Notes under the pieces: generated by a model
Database searches by the model: none
Told to the model about the DNA's origin: nothing
The model's input: only the letters and a program-made list of their open reading frames with translations
DNA from: Muricea muricata
Taxonomy: Eukaryota; Cnidaria; Anthozoa; Malacalcyonacea; Plexauridae
Direction of reading: 5' to 3'
DNA: 64,000 bases
Assembly: GCA_963855995.1 (NCBI GenBank)
Contig: OY979717.1
Location: forward strand, 39,082,380-39,146,379
In this document: positions 12,212-24,233 of the stretch, in pieces
Layout: the number at the start of each line of letters is the position of its first letter
Position numbering within the stretch: position 1 is the stretch's first letter
Program-made: the position numbers and the translations under genes

Positions 12212-12624
12212 GTTTCAATCACGTTGAAATTCAATATATATCGTTCGTATTCATATGTAACATGAAACCCAATATTAAACCGAAGATGTCATCGGCTTCG
12301 TCCCGAATGTAAAACACACAAGAAGAAATACAATCCGAATAATAAAGCTATCGTTTATTATAAAACTTAAGAACAAATTCTTAAAACTTCACTCCTCGTA
12401 AAAAATTAGTCGAGTCAGCATTTTGCAGAACTAAAGCGTTTACTTCCGGCCACTAATTGGCAAACTACCAGATTTTGGAAGTTCCGGTTTGGATTTTCCC
12501 AGGGCTTTAGGCAATGCAGGCAGCCGTGAAGCCCTGGGTACGAGGTTGACTTTTACTTTGTTGTTTTAATTTTTTTTACTAACAATAGATGACTTGTATT
12601 ATAATTTCGTGCCACAAAGCATCA
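12212..12624. other. Upstream region of RecQ gene, with short inverted repeat
   Basis: No gene. At 12500-12553 CCAGGGCTT and AAGCCCTGG form an inverted repeat ending in the string CCCTGGGTACGAGGTTG. I associate this string with a repeat end common in coral genomes (memory, not checked). The RecQ promoter should lie between 12212 and about 12500; no specific element is identifiable. Confidence 0.35.
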
Positions 12625-13072
12625 TGGTAGAAGGCTGTAGGTTATATTCGAAGGAAATGGCCGGCGTTGGAGTGGGCAGTTTTGTTTGGAGTGTATAGTG
12701 GGTTTTACACTATTTTTTGCATCAATTGAAACGGTTTTTGTACTGGAACATAACAGGGGCGCTTTTTCATTATATTCTGGATAAATTTGAGGAATTTCTG
12801 TTTATTAGCAGCCGAGAAAATGTGTTGAGTGTGACACCTCTTGTAAACTTTCTATGCAAAAATTTGCTTGCGAAAATCCAACCTTCTCAACTAAAACAGG
12901 CGAGTTGGGGTTTTAATATGCCGTCGGCTAAACATTATTTCAAAATAAAACGCTTTGATAGTTGTCGTTTGTGTTCAATCTCATAAATTTTTTACATGTT
13001 CGCGTGTCAAAATGGCATTTCAAGGTTTGTGAAATTTACAACACTTGTTATGATTGTGTTCGAATTTGTTAT

Positions 13073-15324
13073 TATTATTAAAACTTTATTGGATGAATAA
13101 ATATATATACCAAAAGGAAGGAGCGCAAACGGGACTCGAGATCCCATGCAAGGCACACCTCCAATTAAACTTTTAACATACAAAACATACAAATGAATAT
13201 GCATAAATTAAAGTCATTAAGTAAAAATATACCAACAGCTCGAATGATTTGATTAAATTTCAAAACCGTTTAAAAGGTAAAAGCGAAATGCATGTATTTT
13301 TTTAGAGGAATAATACCTTGAAATAACTTAAGGAACTTATAATCAAATTTGAATTTGAATACTTCATTAAGATCGAGCAATAGTATAGGTTTACCTTACA
13401 TTTAAACTCTATGACATGAACAAGTACGATATAACGACCACGTACAGGTCATGTTTACATCATAACAAGAAAGTAGTAACTGTAAATATGTTCTTGATAA
13501 AAATGATCTGAATCTAGTTAGACTACGTAAGTCTGATGGCTGAGCAGTTCTACACACAATGTTCCAAAGGTGTACGATGCGATTAAAAAATGAAGACTGG
13601 AATGTGCTTGTTTTACACGATGGTACTTTGAGCATTAAGCTAGGGTTTACACAATTTCGCGTCCGACTATGGCCTACGACTGATACATAGTCAAAGACAT
13701 TTAAGTCATAGTGCCCGTACATAGCTTTAAAAAAGAATGTTAAGTCCTTTATTTCTCTGTCGTAACATAGGGGCAGAAGATTAAGGGCCAACAAACGATC
13801 TTTGTAGGGGGCGTCTCCTATCTTTACTTGAAGAATCCATCGAGTAGCCCGTCTTTGAATTCTCTCAAGGTTGATTTTAAAGGTAGACTGGGACGGTGAC
13901 CAGATTTCTGTGGCATAACACATCTGAGATTTCACTAAGGATAGGTATAATGTTCTTCGAGCGTCACGATTCGTTAACAAGGGGCAGGTTCTTCGTAATA
14001 GTCCCAACATTTTATTTGCTTTGGATATCGTTAGGATGATATGTTGATTCCAAGATAACTTACTGGTTACAGTCACTCCGAGGTCAACCTCGTTATCCAC
14101 ACGCATCAGTTCTGTTGAGTCAAGATGGTACTTAGATTCAATTGGGCTTTTTCGGCGGGAAATTGTCAGAACTTTACATTTTGAGACGTTGAAGTCAATA
14201 TTGGATTGCTTACTCCAATCATCAGCGCAAGATAATGCTTGCTGTAGGTGATCGCAATCGTGGCTTGATTTTATTGCATTATACAGTTTTGTATCGTCCG
14301 CATACAATCCGGTCGACGTTGGTGGTGGAATGATGTCAGGCAGGTCATTGATGAAGAGAAGGAAGAGCATAGGACCTAAGATACTGCCCTGAGGGACACC
14401 AGAGGTGACTTGAGACCATCCTGAAGCTACGCCATCTAAAACGACACGCTGCTTACGTCCGTGCAGATAATCTGTGAACCAACTGTACATGTTGCCTGAG
14501 ATACCGTAAGACTTAAGTTTCTTCAATAAGATGATATGATCGACGGAATCAAAGGCTTAAGCATAGTCAAGAAAGATAATATCTGTCTGAACGTTATTAT
14601 CTAGTAGTTGTCCAACGTGATGTAAGGTGGTTAGAAGTTGCGTAACACATGAACGATCGTGAAGAAATCCATATTGTGCTTTATTTATTATCTCATGAAG
14701 ATGATCATAAAAACGATAGCAAACGCAGCGCTCCAAGACATTACTGATGAGGGGAAGTAGGGATATTGGGCGGTAGTTAGAAGCAGGTTCCTTCTTATTT
14801 TTCTTGTGAACTGGTGTAACATTTGCAGATTTCCATTCAGTAGGTAGAGTTCCAGTTTTAAGAGAGTGATTAAACAGTGAACAAAGACTAGGAGCGATGG
14901 CAGTGCTACATTGCTTTAGAATGAGACCAGGAATATTGTCTGGTCCAGGAGATTTAGATGCATCCAGGTTCCAAAGATGGTGAGCAACTTCTTCCTCTGA
15001 GATGGAGATATCAGACAACAAAGCCGAGGTCAGCAAAGAAGAGGGTGCTTCGTTAATCTCAGTAGGTTGTGCAGGATGAAAGACAGAACAGAAATAGGTA
15101 TTGAAAAGTTCTGCTTTTTCTTTAGGAGATGTTGCTGTATGGTTTTTGAAGGTTATTACGGGGTTTGTCGTGGAGCGGTGATGAAGTATAGCTTTATGAT
15201 AGCTCCAGAACATCTTGGGGTTGTCTTTAAACGATGCTTTGATCTTAGCAATGTACATTTTATGTTTATTCCTGATGACAAACGTGGCGACGCGTATCCC
15301 TCGCTCGCCAAATGAACATCTATT
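13073..15324 (-). mobile_element. 5'-truncated CR1/L2-type LINE inserted in the left arm
   Basis: The insertion point is visible because the right arm gives the uninterrupted sequence: the left arm stops after 'gaatttgttatt' and resumes at 'cattgaacatccc'. The 3' end (low coordinate) reads AATAAAG followed by short AAT repeats on the minus strand, typical of this LINE group. The copy starts within the reverse transcriptase ORF, so it is 5'-truncated and inactive. Confidence 0.8.
13402..15258 (-). pseudogene. LINE reverse transcriptase (CR1/Jockey-like), broken
   Basis: Two minus-strand frames, 15258-14557 and 14526-13402, are in register and separated by a stop. The upstream part has SPGPDNIPGLILKQC, WKSANVTPVHKK and NYRPISLLP. 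The stop (TAA) falls within the conserved DYAKAFDSVDH block, where Lys is expected. The rest has GVPQGSILGPMLFLLFIND, the catalytic YADDTKLY, and a C-terminal tail ending in FRSFL. The order is as in CR1/L2-like LINEs. The endonuclease is missing. The protein would copy the element's RNA at a nicked chromosomal target. Confidence 0.9.
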
Positions 15325-15767
15325 TCATTGAACATCCCTCACCTCACCAAATGTTTCAGTTTTCTTTTGGCACAAATATACTCTGAATTTAAATAAGCAG
15401 CTGTCATTTGCAGCAAAAAAATTTAAAAATAAAAAGTTTTTCTGTGTTTACTGCTGTTGTTCGACCTCTAGCTGAAGTGCAAATAGGTTCGTTTCCTTCA
15501 AAAATTACTAGTAAGTTCTAGAATATTTTTAGGCAAATAAATTTAGGTATATTCAAATATAATAAACTTTTTAGGCCTTTTTAAAGTCGTTTTAGGTTTT
15601 GTATATAAATTTTTAGATAGGATATAAAAATATTTAGCTAAGTTATAAATAGTAAAATTAAATTTAGGGTATGCAATAAAATTTGTTAAATATTGTATTT
15701 ACTGTACATATGCATATCTTAAAATTATACAGTTTAGGTCAGTTTAAACAAGTATTAAAATAAATTA

Positions 15768-16093
15768 ATGTACATGGAGGTTGAACCTAGCACTTCACTT
15801 GAGGGAAGTAACACTGAGAATGATGTTGTCACTGGATGAATGTGGAAAAGATATTGCTGTATACCACAATGCAAAAGCTACAATCGGAAAAACCAGGAAC
15901 CTTTTTATAAGATTCCAAAAAATCCTGAATTAAAGAAAAAGTGGGCACGACTTTTGAAAAGAAAAGTGTAAGAGAGCCTGGTCCCAGTCACAGGGTGTGA
16001 TCAACGCATTTTGTGGAGGGAAAGAAAACATACACAAACAATATTCCAACATTTTTGCAACAACAAGTAAAGCAAGAAAAAGCCCCACTTTAA
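15768..16093 (+). pseudogene. THAP-domain gene remnant
   Basis: The frame from the ATG at 15768 starts MYMEVEPSTSLEGSNTE and meets a TGA. The next ATG begins MWKRYCCIPQCKS, then FYKIPKNPELKKKWARLLKR, the first half of a THAP zinc-coordinating DNA-binding domain (C2CH). After a frameshift near 15972 the end of the domain is seen as HRV-stop-STHFVEGKK, where the Cys of the usual RVCSxHF motif has become TGA. The domain is therefore recognisable but broken. The leader lies in the inverted-repeat arm and recurs at the start of the SWIM gene. Confidence 0.7.
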
Positions 16094-16235
16094 GAGTAAC
16101 AATTGACATTCAAAAAAGTTCATCCTGTGAAGCAGTAAATTATCTAAAACTTTATCACGGATGGCAGTGTCATAAACGTTTCGAGTAAGGTATTCAGTGT
16201 GTCTTTTTTTTTACAGAAGCTCCTGGTGGATAGCC

Positions 16236-16987
16236 TCAAATGCATATGGCTTGCAATCGTTTGACTTTAACAAGTTGCCTAAAACGTTTCTCTTCTTGTG
16301 CATTCAACTTGCTTACCAGTTTCTCTATTTCAGTTTGTTTCACAACTTTAGCAAAATCTGGGGTGGGACTATATACTTCCTTTTGAAGGGGTTGTGATCT
16401 TTTATGTTTATTTCTATTCTTAATATCTTTCTCATAAACAGTTTTTTGAAAAACAATGCTTTCATACAGAACTGCCTCATCTGACTCATTCTTTCTCAGG
16501 ACGTGCCATTCCTGTAGTAACTCTGTGCAAGTAAGGTGATCAGGGACTTCAGTCATATACAATTGTTTATATTCAATTACTTGAAACAGCAATGCAACAA
16601 TGTGTTTGCATTGCTCACCTTTTCCCACTTTACATGTGCAGTTGCTATACACAACCTCCTCGTTAGCTTTATTTAAATGAACATAAACTGTGTATGTCAT
16701 TTTTTCATTGCAGCATTCACACCAGCTTTAATCAAGAAACACGAGATTTTATCTTTAACCACATTTGCTTTAACTTCAAATTGAACAATGTACTTATCCT
16801 TAAACATCTGATATCCCAACTTTTTGTGCTTGTGAGCACCACCAGATTGTTCAGTTCCCAAATGCTTGATTAATAACTCATAATTAAAAGCTGGTAGGCC
16901 ATTCAAATTCTTTGTCCACCTTTGTATTGTTGGAATTTCAGTGTTACTTCCCTCAAGTGAAGTGCTAGGTTCAACCTCCTTATACAT
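16236..16987 (-). pseudogene. SWIM zinc-finger transposon protein, frameshifted
   Basis: Frame one (16987-16697) starts MYKEVEPSTSLEGSNTE inside the right arm, then IPTIQRWTKNLNGLP (SAP-like) and YQMFKDKYIVQFE. It stops at a run of A residues where a one-base change would join it to frame two (16700-16236). Frame two has CTCKVGKGEQCKHIVALLF, a SWIM finger (CxC...CxH). This SAP-plus-SWIM arrangement is familiar as the front half of YqaJ-exonuclease-like proteins of animal transposons; no exonuclease part is present here. It ends with a basic stretch. Likely a dead copy. Confidence 0.65.
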
Positions 16988-17855
16988 AAACAGTTTAAAA
17001 TTGACCTAAACTGTATAATTTTAAAATATATGTATGTACAGTAAATACAATATTTAACAAATTTTATTACAAACCCTAAATTTAATTTTACTATTATAAC
17101 TTAACTAAATACTTTTATATCCTATCTAAAAATTTATATACAAAATCTAAAACGACTTTAAAAAGGCCAAAAAAGTTTATTATATTTGAATGTACCTAAA
17201 TTGATTTGCCTAAAAATATTCTAGAACTTACTAGTAATTTTTTGAAGGACACAAACCTATTTGAACTTCAGCTAGAGGTCGAACAACAGCAGTAAACACA
17301 GAAAAACCTTTTATTTTAAAATTTTCTTGCTACAAATGACAGCTGCTTATTTAAATTCAGAGTATACTTGCATTAAAACAAAACTGAAACATTTGGTGAG
17401 GCAAGGGCATGCTCAATAACAAATTCAGACACAATCATGAATAGTGTTGTAAATTTCACAAACCTTAAAATGCCATTTTGACTCGCGAACATGTGAAAAA
17501 ATTATGAGATTGAACACAAACAACTATCAAAGCACCTTATTTTGAAATAGTATTTAGCCGATGGCATATTAAAATACCAATTCATCTGTTTTAGTTGAGA
17601 AGGTTGGATTTTCGCAAGCAAATTTTTGCATATAATGCTTACAAGACATGTCACACTCAACGAATTTTCTCAGCTGCTAAAATTCCTCCAATTTCTTCAG
17701 AATATAGCGAAAAGCGCCCCTGTTATGTTCCACTACAAAAACCGTTTCGATTGATGCAAAAAATAGTGTAAAATCCGCTATACGTTCCTCCAAACAAAAA
17801 ATCGCCTGCTCCAAGGCCGGCCATTTCATTCCAAAGTAACCTACAGCCTACTATG

Positions 17856-18747
17856 TCAATCCTTTAGCTATTGAAGGACACTTTTTAGCACCAAATTGAC
17901 AAAAATTGAGCATATACGAGACCAAATGATAATGCTGATCAAAATCGCATATTTTCACCTCTGAGAGTTGGTACTAAAACCATGGAACATTAACTCCCTT
18001 TGGGATTTGAGTTGTTGACAAAATCGCTTCAGAATAAATTATTAATAAACTACCCACGTGCACATATTATTAACTCTCAGTCATTGAATACAAACCTGGT
18101 GCAACTTTCAGTTTAACTAAGAATATTTTTAGTCAAAAACGTTTTTGAAACAGGAAGCTTGAAAGTAACAGTAAAAGGTTTGCAAAACGTTTCCCCGAGT
18201 GGTGTCCGCTTGCGCTTAAAGCGATTTGGGAAAGAAAGTTTTAAAAAGTTTTTTAGAAGGTTTTCTGCCCACGGCACAACATTGAATTGAAACAAGGAGA
18301 ATTCGGGAAGACAGCGCATGGGAAGATCAGAAGGCAATATCCAGGCAGTGACAGGGCCAAATGACTGGAATGATTTGCAGAACCGCATTCAAAATGAAGT
18401 TAATGCATTGAAAAATGATCCCGCGCTATTGGACGCACATTTCATGCAATAAGACGACGATGTGAGCTTTGTATCGTGAGAGATGGTGGTCATGTCGAAG
18501 GAATTGGTTCATGAACTCTTGAAGTTTTCAAGTTTCAAGTTTAAATGTAAATAATTGTCAATAAACAGTTAAATACTAATTGTGACATGTTTATGATTAA
18601 TTGTGTTGTCATTTGTTATTTGGTGTTTTAATTAGGCACAGAGGTGAAAATATGCGATTTTGACCAACGCTTTCTTTTGGTCCCACATATGCTTAATTTT
18701 TGTCCATTTGGTGCTAAAAAGGTGTCATTCAATAGCTAAAAGATTGA
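17856..18747. mobile_element. Small TIR element next to the long-TIR element
   Basis: About 100 bp at the left (17856-17960) is repeated inverted at the right (about 18625-18747). Shared cores include TTTAGCTATTGAA, TTTTTAGCACCAAAT and AAAATCGCATATTTTCACCTC. It abuts the long-TIR element. Length is 892 bp, too short for a transposase gene. No target duplication is evident. Confidence 0.7.
18319..18452 (+). pseudogene. Short coding remnant in the small TIR element
   Basis: From an ATG at 18319 a 44-codon frame reads MGRSEGNIQAVTGPNDWNDL and ends LLDAHFMQ-stop. The composition is protein-like and it may be the last exon of a lost transposon gene. Not recognised. Confidence 0.3.
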
Positions 18748-19190
18748 TCCTTCAGAATGTGCAAAAAAATTGAACATACACCAAATAGTTTTTGTACTAC
18801 AGCGTGTCAACGTTGGTTTACTTTTTTTATACATACTGTATAATGCTAGTCGTCTATTGATCTATATTGTTTCTTTGCACTGGCATATGTCTTTTAGAAT
18901 GTTTTCAACAAGTTTTAAGCCATAATAGGAGAGATATAACCATTACAATCTCACTTTCCACCCTTCCACATATTTTGAGTGTTTAAAGTGCTAATGACAC
19001 GAAATTTTTGATTTCGAGATTTTGACCAGCTTTGATAGAGATTATTGCGCTGATTTCAAATCTGAAAACCGTTTTTAAAAACACCGCGTAGTTTTTTTTC
19101 TACAGATTTTCAAAGTCACGAAATTTGACACTGCATGCGAAAATTGAAGTCGAGCTGTGACGTCATATCCATGACACAGTTCTTTGTCCC

Positions 19191-20103
19191 ATGTGTTTTG
19201 TTATAACAATATGGCAACACTTCGCGGATAAAAAATGTAGATCTTGTGTTGCTGGCGGCCCAGGTCGTGTGAGAATCGTCAATAGACATTATACACAAGG
19301 TATATCTTTGCACGGTTTCCCTTCTGATGAAAAAGACCGCAAACGAAGGCGGCAGAGAAACAGATTCGTGATTAAAGCACTGACCGAATTTCGTGTTATC
19401 TGCACCTTTGTATTGACATGTTCTACGCACTTTGAAGAGACGAAGAATCTTGGAATCTCTGCTGCTGTAGGTTTGACAAGAAAGCTTGTAGCTGATGTTA
19501 TTCCGTCAATCGATGTAACGCTAGGCCTAGCCGGCTGCTAGCGCATAGCTGAATTTATATCCTCGCGCGATCGAAGCCAGGTAAACAACTACTGAACTAC
19601 ATGCTGTTCATTATTTATCATTATCATATTTATTCATGTATGTTTCATACCCTGTAAACGTATTTGCATGAAACGCGTGAAACCATCTATGTTGTGAATA
19701 TCTTGGCAATAGGCAATGTTTTTTTTCTAATGCACGTTATTAATGTGTTACACTTTACAGAACGTAGAGCCAAAATAAATGTTCTTATGCGAGCAATATT
19801 TTGGCTCTATTCAAGCAATTTGCTTGGCTTGAGTAGTCATTTACCAGTTTTATTTAATTTGAGATTTGGTTGGAATAGTACACAATAAAACTGAAGAAAT
19901 ATTACTAGCTATATTGGTTAATCGTACAATTTATTATTCAATTAAAACTCGAAATATTATTCTATTTAGAACAAGAGCAAGTACAGCAACAACAGGCTCG
20001 CTTAGCTTCTACACAAGCTTCTGCATCACAGCAACCAGAAGACAGCCAAAATGCACAAAATGTCCTTCCCGTTGTAGATGTCTACACCTCAGTGACCGAC
20101 TAA
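19191..20103 (+). CDS. THAP-like protein of the Kolobok-like element
   Basis: The first exon candidate (about 19191-19541) has CRSCVAGGPG, then ISLHGFPSDEKDRKRRRQR and CSTHFEET, matching the C2CH order of a THAP domain. A second exon at 19970-20103, after a TTTAG acceptor, encodes a Gln- and Ser-rich tail (QEQVQQQQARLAS) ending VDVYTSVTD-stop. The splice donor of exon 1 is not clear because its frame stops at 19539-19541, so the copy may be damaged. THAP domains bind DNA, for transposons usually the element's own ends. Confidence 0.5.
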
Positions 20104-21185
20104 ATAGAGTTTTCTTATAATTTTATGACATATCTTTTGTCCAGTGACAATGCTATAACAATTAAATAAAAAATTATCTATTGATTGTCAGTTGGTCTGC
20201 ATGTTATCTACCGGTATAGTAACCGCAGATTATTTTACCGTTATGTTTGGTAAATTACTTAGAATGTTTACATATGACTAAACACAATCCTATGCTAGCC
20301 CTAATCTTGTCTTGTAGTACCTACTACCTAGTTATGTTGTTCCAGAATATGATATGATTTGTTGAAGATAATTGTGGAGGTTGAGTCTCATGCTAAACAA
20401 ATAAATGATGTACAAATTTTGCACATAGCTCTTTGTTAATATGTCAAAATATATTAGCCCTGATATGTGACGGTTTGTATTCTCATGAGCTTGTATTGAC
20501 ATTTGTTTCTCATAGTGTGGTAGATACAAGCTGGTAATGGTCCTGTATTGCCCCATGTTATTATTCCGCACACCACATGATGAGCCATCTAAATGCAATT
20601 GTCCTCAGTTATGTATGAAAGGATATCACACTAAAATTATGTTTAGCTCACATTTATATTTTTAAAAAATTGGCTTGCCCAAAAACTGTAGCATTTAACC
20701 ATTGCTAAAAAAACTCCATGCTTTGTGAAGCAGTTTGATTTTGCACCATCACAATACATCAAAGTGACAGTAGGTAACATTTTCTTGCAATTGACATTTG
20801 CACCTGAATTCAACAAGACATATTTCCATGATTGTATTTGACAATATCAAACAAAATGCCAGTAAATTGTTTCAGATGCTGTATGTTATCAAATATAAAT
20901 TATATAAATGCATATTTAAATGATCAGTACTAGATGTCTTTATTCGCACACCAAAACGTCCAATAAGATATACCTGGTATATCATATATGTATTATTAGA
21001 ATACAGTTACAGGTGCTATATTTTTGATACAGCAATATGAACTATTATTCCGATATCATGTTCTCTTTTGCGTACTATTAAATCGTAACACATCTTACAG
21101 GTCATTTAGCGGATTTCTAACTTCACTTCATATCTCTAAAGTCAAAGGAGAAGCCCACTGCCCCACCATCGTTGTTTTATTTGTT

Positions 21186-21317
21186 CTACTTCGACAACGC
21201 GAGGCCGAGCAGGAGGTTCGCTCTCACAGCGTCGTAATCCGAGTCTTTATCGTTTCCTTCGCTTCCTGAACTATTTGCGTTTAAATTATCAGAAGATGTT
21301 TTCCTATAATCAGCCAT
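21186..21317 (-). pseudogene. N-terminal fragment of a second, convergent gene
   Basis: From an ATG at 21317 (context aaaATGG) 43 codons read MADYRKTSSDNLNANSSGSE then KDSDYDAV, and stop. Serine- and acid-rich N-termini like this are common in transposase genes. Its position just inside the right TIR, opposite the THAP gene, suggests the start of the lost transposase (inference). Confidence 0.35.
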
Positions 21318-21591
21318 TTTTCGTGTTTAAGACTCAAAAATCAGCTTAATGTAAGCCCGAGCACTCGTGTAAACATAGTGTAAACAAAGCATAGCCTGGC
21401 TTGTGTCATGGTTATGACGTCACAAGACAATTTACATTTTTCGCATCTACTACACATCTTCAAACGTAAAATTAATCAACTTCTACTTTGAATTAGAAGA
21501 TAAATATGGTATCAACATGATCAGAAAAGATTGAATTTTCATATTTTGGAAAAATCTCAACATCGAAAATTTCGTGTCATTACCACTTTAA

Positions 21592-22929
21592 CAAGATTTA
21601 TATAATAAAATAGTTATTAGTTTATTTTAAGTTTATTATAAGTTTATTTACAGTTTAACATTGGAGGGACTACTAATGAATTGTTAAACTGAAAATACAT
21701 CCATGTCGATTTTATTTAGTAAATGATGTAAAGCAGGACACTAAAAATACGCACAGGAGTAGAAAGAAAGATTATCATACTATTTTTGGTTTCGAACATT
21801 AAAATCGAATTTACATCAAGTCAACAAAAGCCATCTTTACAATTGAAGAGACTGGTAACTAATGGTTAAACTGAATACACATATAAGTTTTTCGAGGTTA
21901 TTTTTGTTAAAACAGTTGTAAGACATGGAAGGTAAACATTGCAATAACAGTGCTACATTGACAGCTTTGTTTCAAGGAGAACTTTGTAGGTTCCGAATTG
22001 TAGTTCAATTTGGTCTGTTGCTTTGATGGCGAATCGAACCAACCCAAATTACATGTGGATGTTTTAGGCTGCTCACGGTAATTCGACCTACTCTGGCCCT
22101 TCCATGGTGAATTGAACTGACTGATGAGATTCCTTCTTCACAAAGGGAAGGATTTATTTGCCATTTTTCCAAGAACAACACTTAGTATAAAGTCTTGAAT
22201 CGATTGGATATCTTCATGCTTTTGAAATATAGCATCGCTTTCATCCTCCACTTGCACTACCTCGCCGTATTCTTCAGGAAACGAATTAACGTTCTTTTGA
22301 CAATATAGTAGACCACACTTGCGAAAAGTGCTCCCCCACTTGGAACATTTCGTTGATTAGGCCCATCAAAGTCATCGTTCTCTCCATACAGATTCAACAA
22401 CAACATTCTCGTCCACTTTGCACTTGCTGTGTCTTTATGCAGCTTGTTCACATTCTGCCGATCAGTTTCATATGGTGGGTGAACGTTTTTCACAAATTCA
22501 GCTGTGATTAGCATTTACAAGAAAGAGCAATGATACTATTTATTTAATAGACAACCATCAGGTAAAAAATAGTGCTTTTAAGTGCATTTCCCAAACATTC
22601 AACATAGGCAAATGTCATACCCATATGAACATAGTGGGATTTATATGTTGATTCACATGCATGTTTTGTGTAATTAGTGTTTGTGATGCAGGATGTTGTT
22701 GTATCAATTTTGTTTTTGCTTGCTCATGGTCTACAAATTCCCATATAGGTGTTTGTACACCTATCAGTGAACAATGCAACATGTGGGGTAGTTATGTGAA
22801 CAGCCTGCCAATGTCACCTGACATAATGACAGAATGTTACTTGTGTAATTATTTCTGCATTGTCTATGTTCCCCTGTGTTTATGGGAATACATTTAGTAT
22901 GGCTGAAATAAACCTTTTATGCCTTACCG
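21592..22929. other. Stretch without an assignable gene
   Basis: A minus-strand frame at 22257-22514 (85 codons; KWTRMLLLNLYGEND, then SGGALFASVVYY) has a protein-like composition that faintly recalls BEN-type domains, but I cannot assign it. Elsewhere nothing is recognisable. Confidence 0.3.
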
Positions 22930-23130
22930 TTGAGTGTCATATTCATATTACAGACGTTATGTTACATCAATTTCACGTATTTACTGTATATCTCTTGAAT
23001 TAATGTTATTGCATTGCAGTCTTGTTTATAGGTCAGCATGGCAGCAGCGAGGATTAAGATTGTTTATCCTCATTCTAATCATTTTAGATCTGTTTATGTT
23101 TTTTGCACTCATATATATAGCTTCTGAAAC

Positions 23131-23736
23131 ATGGAATGTCAGTGTAAATTGTTTTGCAATGAAGGGAATGAAAATCAATCATGTTTGTCTGAAGTTTATG
23201 GCATGCCTATAGACCGACATGTTGTTTGTCGAGTATACTCAAGCAATGCAAGATATTGTATTGGCAGAATTGCATATTATTTGAATGAAATGGCAGTGTT
23301 TAATCTACCCAAGTCAACGATATTGATAAGTATGGACATTGAATCTAATCCTGGACCAAACAGTGCAGTTGGGTTTGATTCTAGGCATACAAATCTACAT
23401 GTTCATTCACCTGGAACGTCGATGAAAAGCAATTTGCATTGTAGTTTAATAAATTGTTGTTCAATATGTAATAAGTTTGATGATTTTCAAGGAGTAGTTT
23501 ACGGTAAAAACTTGGATATTGTTGGAGTTACAGAAACGTGGTTAAATGCAGGCTTTTATGACAATGAAATTTTATCGGATAAGCATTATAATATCTACCG
23601 AATGGACAGAGGCGGAAATCGTTGCGGCGGCAGTGTTATGCTAGTCGTAAAGACTGATCTTTTGTCATACAGGAGAAGTGATTTTGAACCTGCATATTCA
23701 GACATTCTGGTATGTCATGTTTATCCTTTCAACTAA
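23131..23736 (+). pseudogene. LINE ORF start: 2A-like motif plus AP endonuclease
   Basis: A 201-codon frame. Residues 69-76 are DIESNPGP. Further on, DIVGVTETWLN and GGNRCGGSVMLVVK match the apurinic-type endonuclease of L2/CR1 LINEs, which nicks the genomic target for reverse transcription. After 23736 the domain continues in other frames, with IIGDFNIPSIN near 23850 and SDHSLVCFN near 24080, so the gene is broken. The true start may be at 23131 or further upstream. Confidence 0.75.
23335..23358 (+). other. 2A-like ribosome-skipping motif (DIESNPGP)
   Basis: The codons read D-I-E-S-N-P-G-P, matching the D-V/I-E-x-N-P-G-P consensus of 2A peptides, where the ribosome skips the Gly-Pro bond. 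2A-like sequences are known from some non-LTR retrotransposons of marine invertebrates. Here it would separate a short leader from the endonuclease. Confidence 0.75.
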
Positions 23737-24233
23737 AAGAAATATACAATTTGTGTATGTTATCGCCCTCCTGGTTGTCGTCAATTTTTTATGCATTTGG
23801 CCAATTATTGAGAAAGTTAGAATCAGCAGCTAGAGTTTGTATTATCGGTGACTTTAACATACCAAGCATTAACTTACTACACTAATTGGCACTAATAACT
23901 CTGCTTTAGGAAATGAATTTTGTGACCTTAGCTAAATTTTCTCTCGCAATTTGGTTTATGAACACACAAGAACTGGTAGTAATGGCAGTTTATCTGCGCT
24001 TGACTTAATCCTCACAAATTATTCTGAATAAATCGACAACATTGAAGCTACACCTAGCCTTTTGAATTCTGATCATTCTCTCGTTTGCTTTAACATACTT
24101 ACCAAAGTTCATTGTTAACCCAAAGTATCACGTATTGTATATAATTTTAGAAATGCTGATTTTACTGCACTTAAATTAGCATTAAGTGATATCCCATGGG
24201 AAACAGCTTTTCTTGACAACGATATTGATGTTG

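Larger units (their letters stand above)
12625..17854. mobile_element. DNA transposon with ~0.9-kb inverted repeats, split by a LINE
   Basis: The right arm (16938-17854, 917 bp) is an inverted, somewhat diverged copy of the left arm, which is in two pieces, 12625-13072 and 15325-15817. The pieces are separated by a LINE at 13073-15324. Without the LINE the element is about 3.0 kb with a central 1.1 kb. A THAP gene remnant reads rightward from the left arm and a SWIM gene remnant reads leftward from the right arm. No clear target duplication was found, so the superfamily is open; THAP suggests Kolobok or P-like, SWIM suggests MULE-like relatives. Confidence 0.8.
18987..21587. mobile_element. 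Kolobok-like DNA transposon, TTAA target duplication
   Basis: The ends AGTGSTAATGACACGAAAT are inverted copies (about 45 bp with a few mismatches). They are flanked by TTAA at 18983-18986 and 21588-21591. TTAA duplication occurs in Kolobok and piggyBac elements; a THAP gene inside favours Kolobok. The 2.6-kb body has a THAP gene reading right and the start of a second gene reading left from the right end. The main transposase is absent, so this copy is probably non-autonomous. Confidence 0.72.

Noticed and set aside
17856-18747. Treating this element as part of the long-TIR transposon
   Set aside because: It has its own inverted ends unrelated to the long arms; the two only abut.
19116-19430. 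Minus-strand 104-codon frame
   Set aside because: Antisense to the THAP-like exon; the plus-strand frame has the zinc-ligand order.
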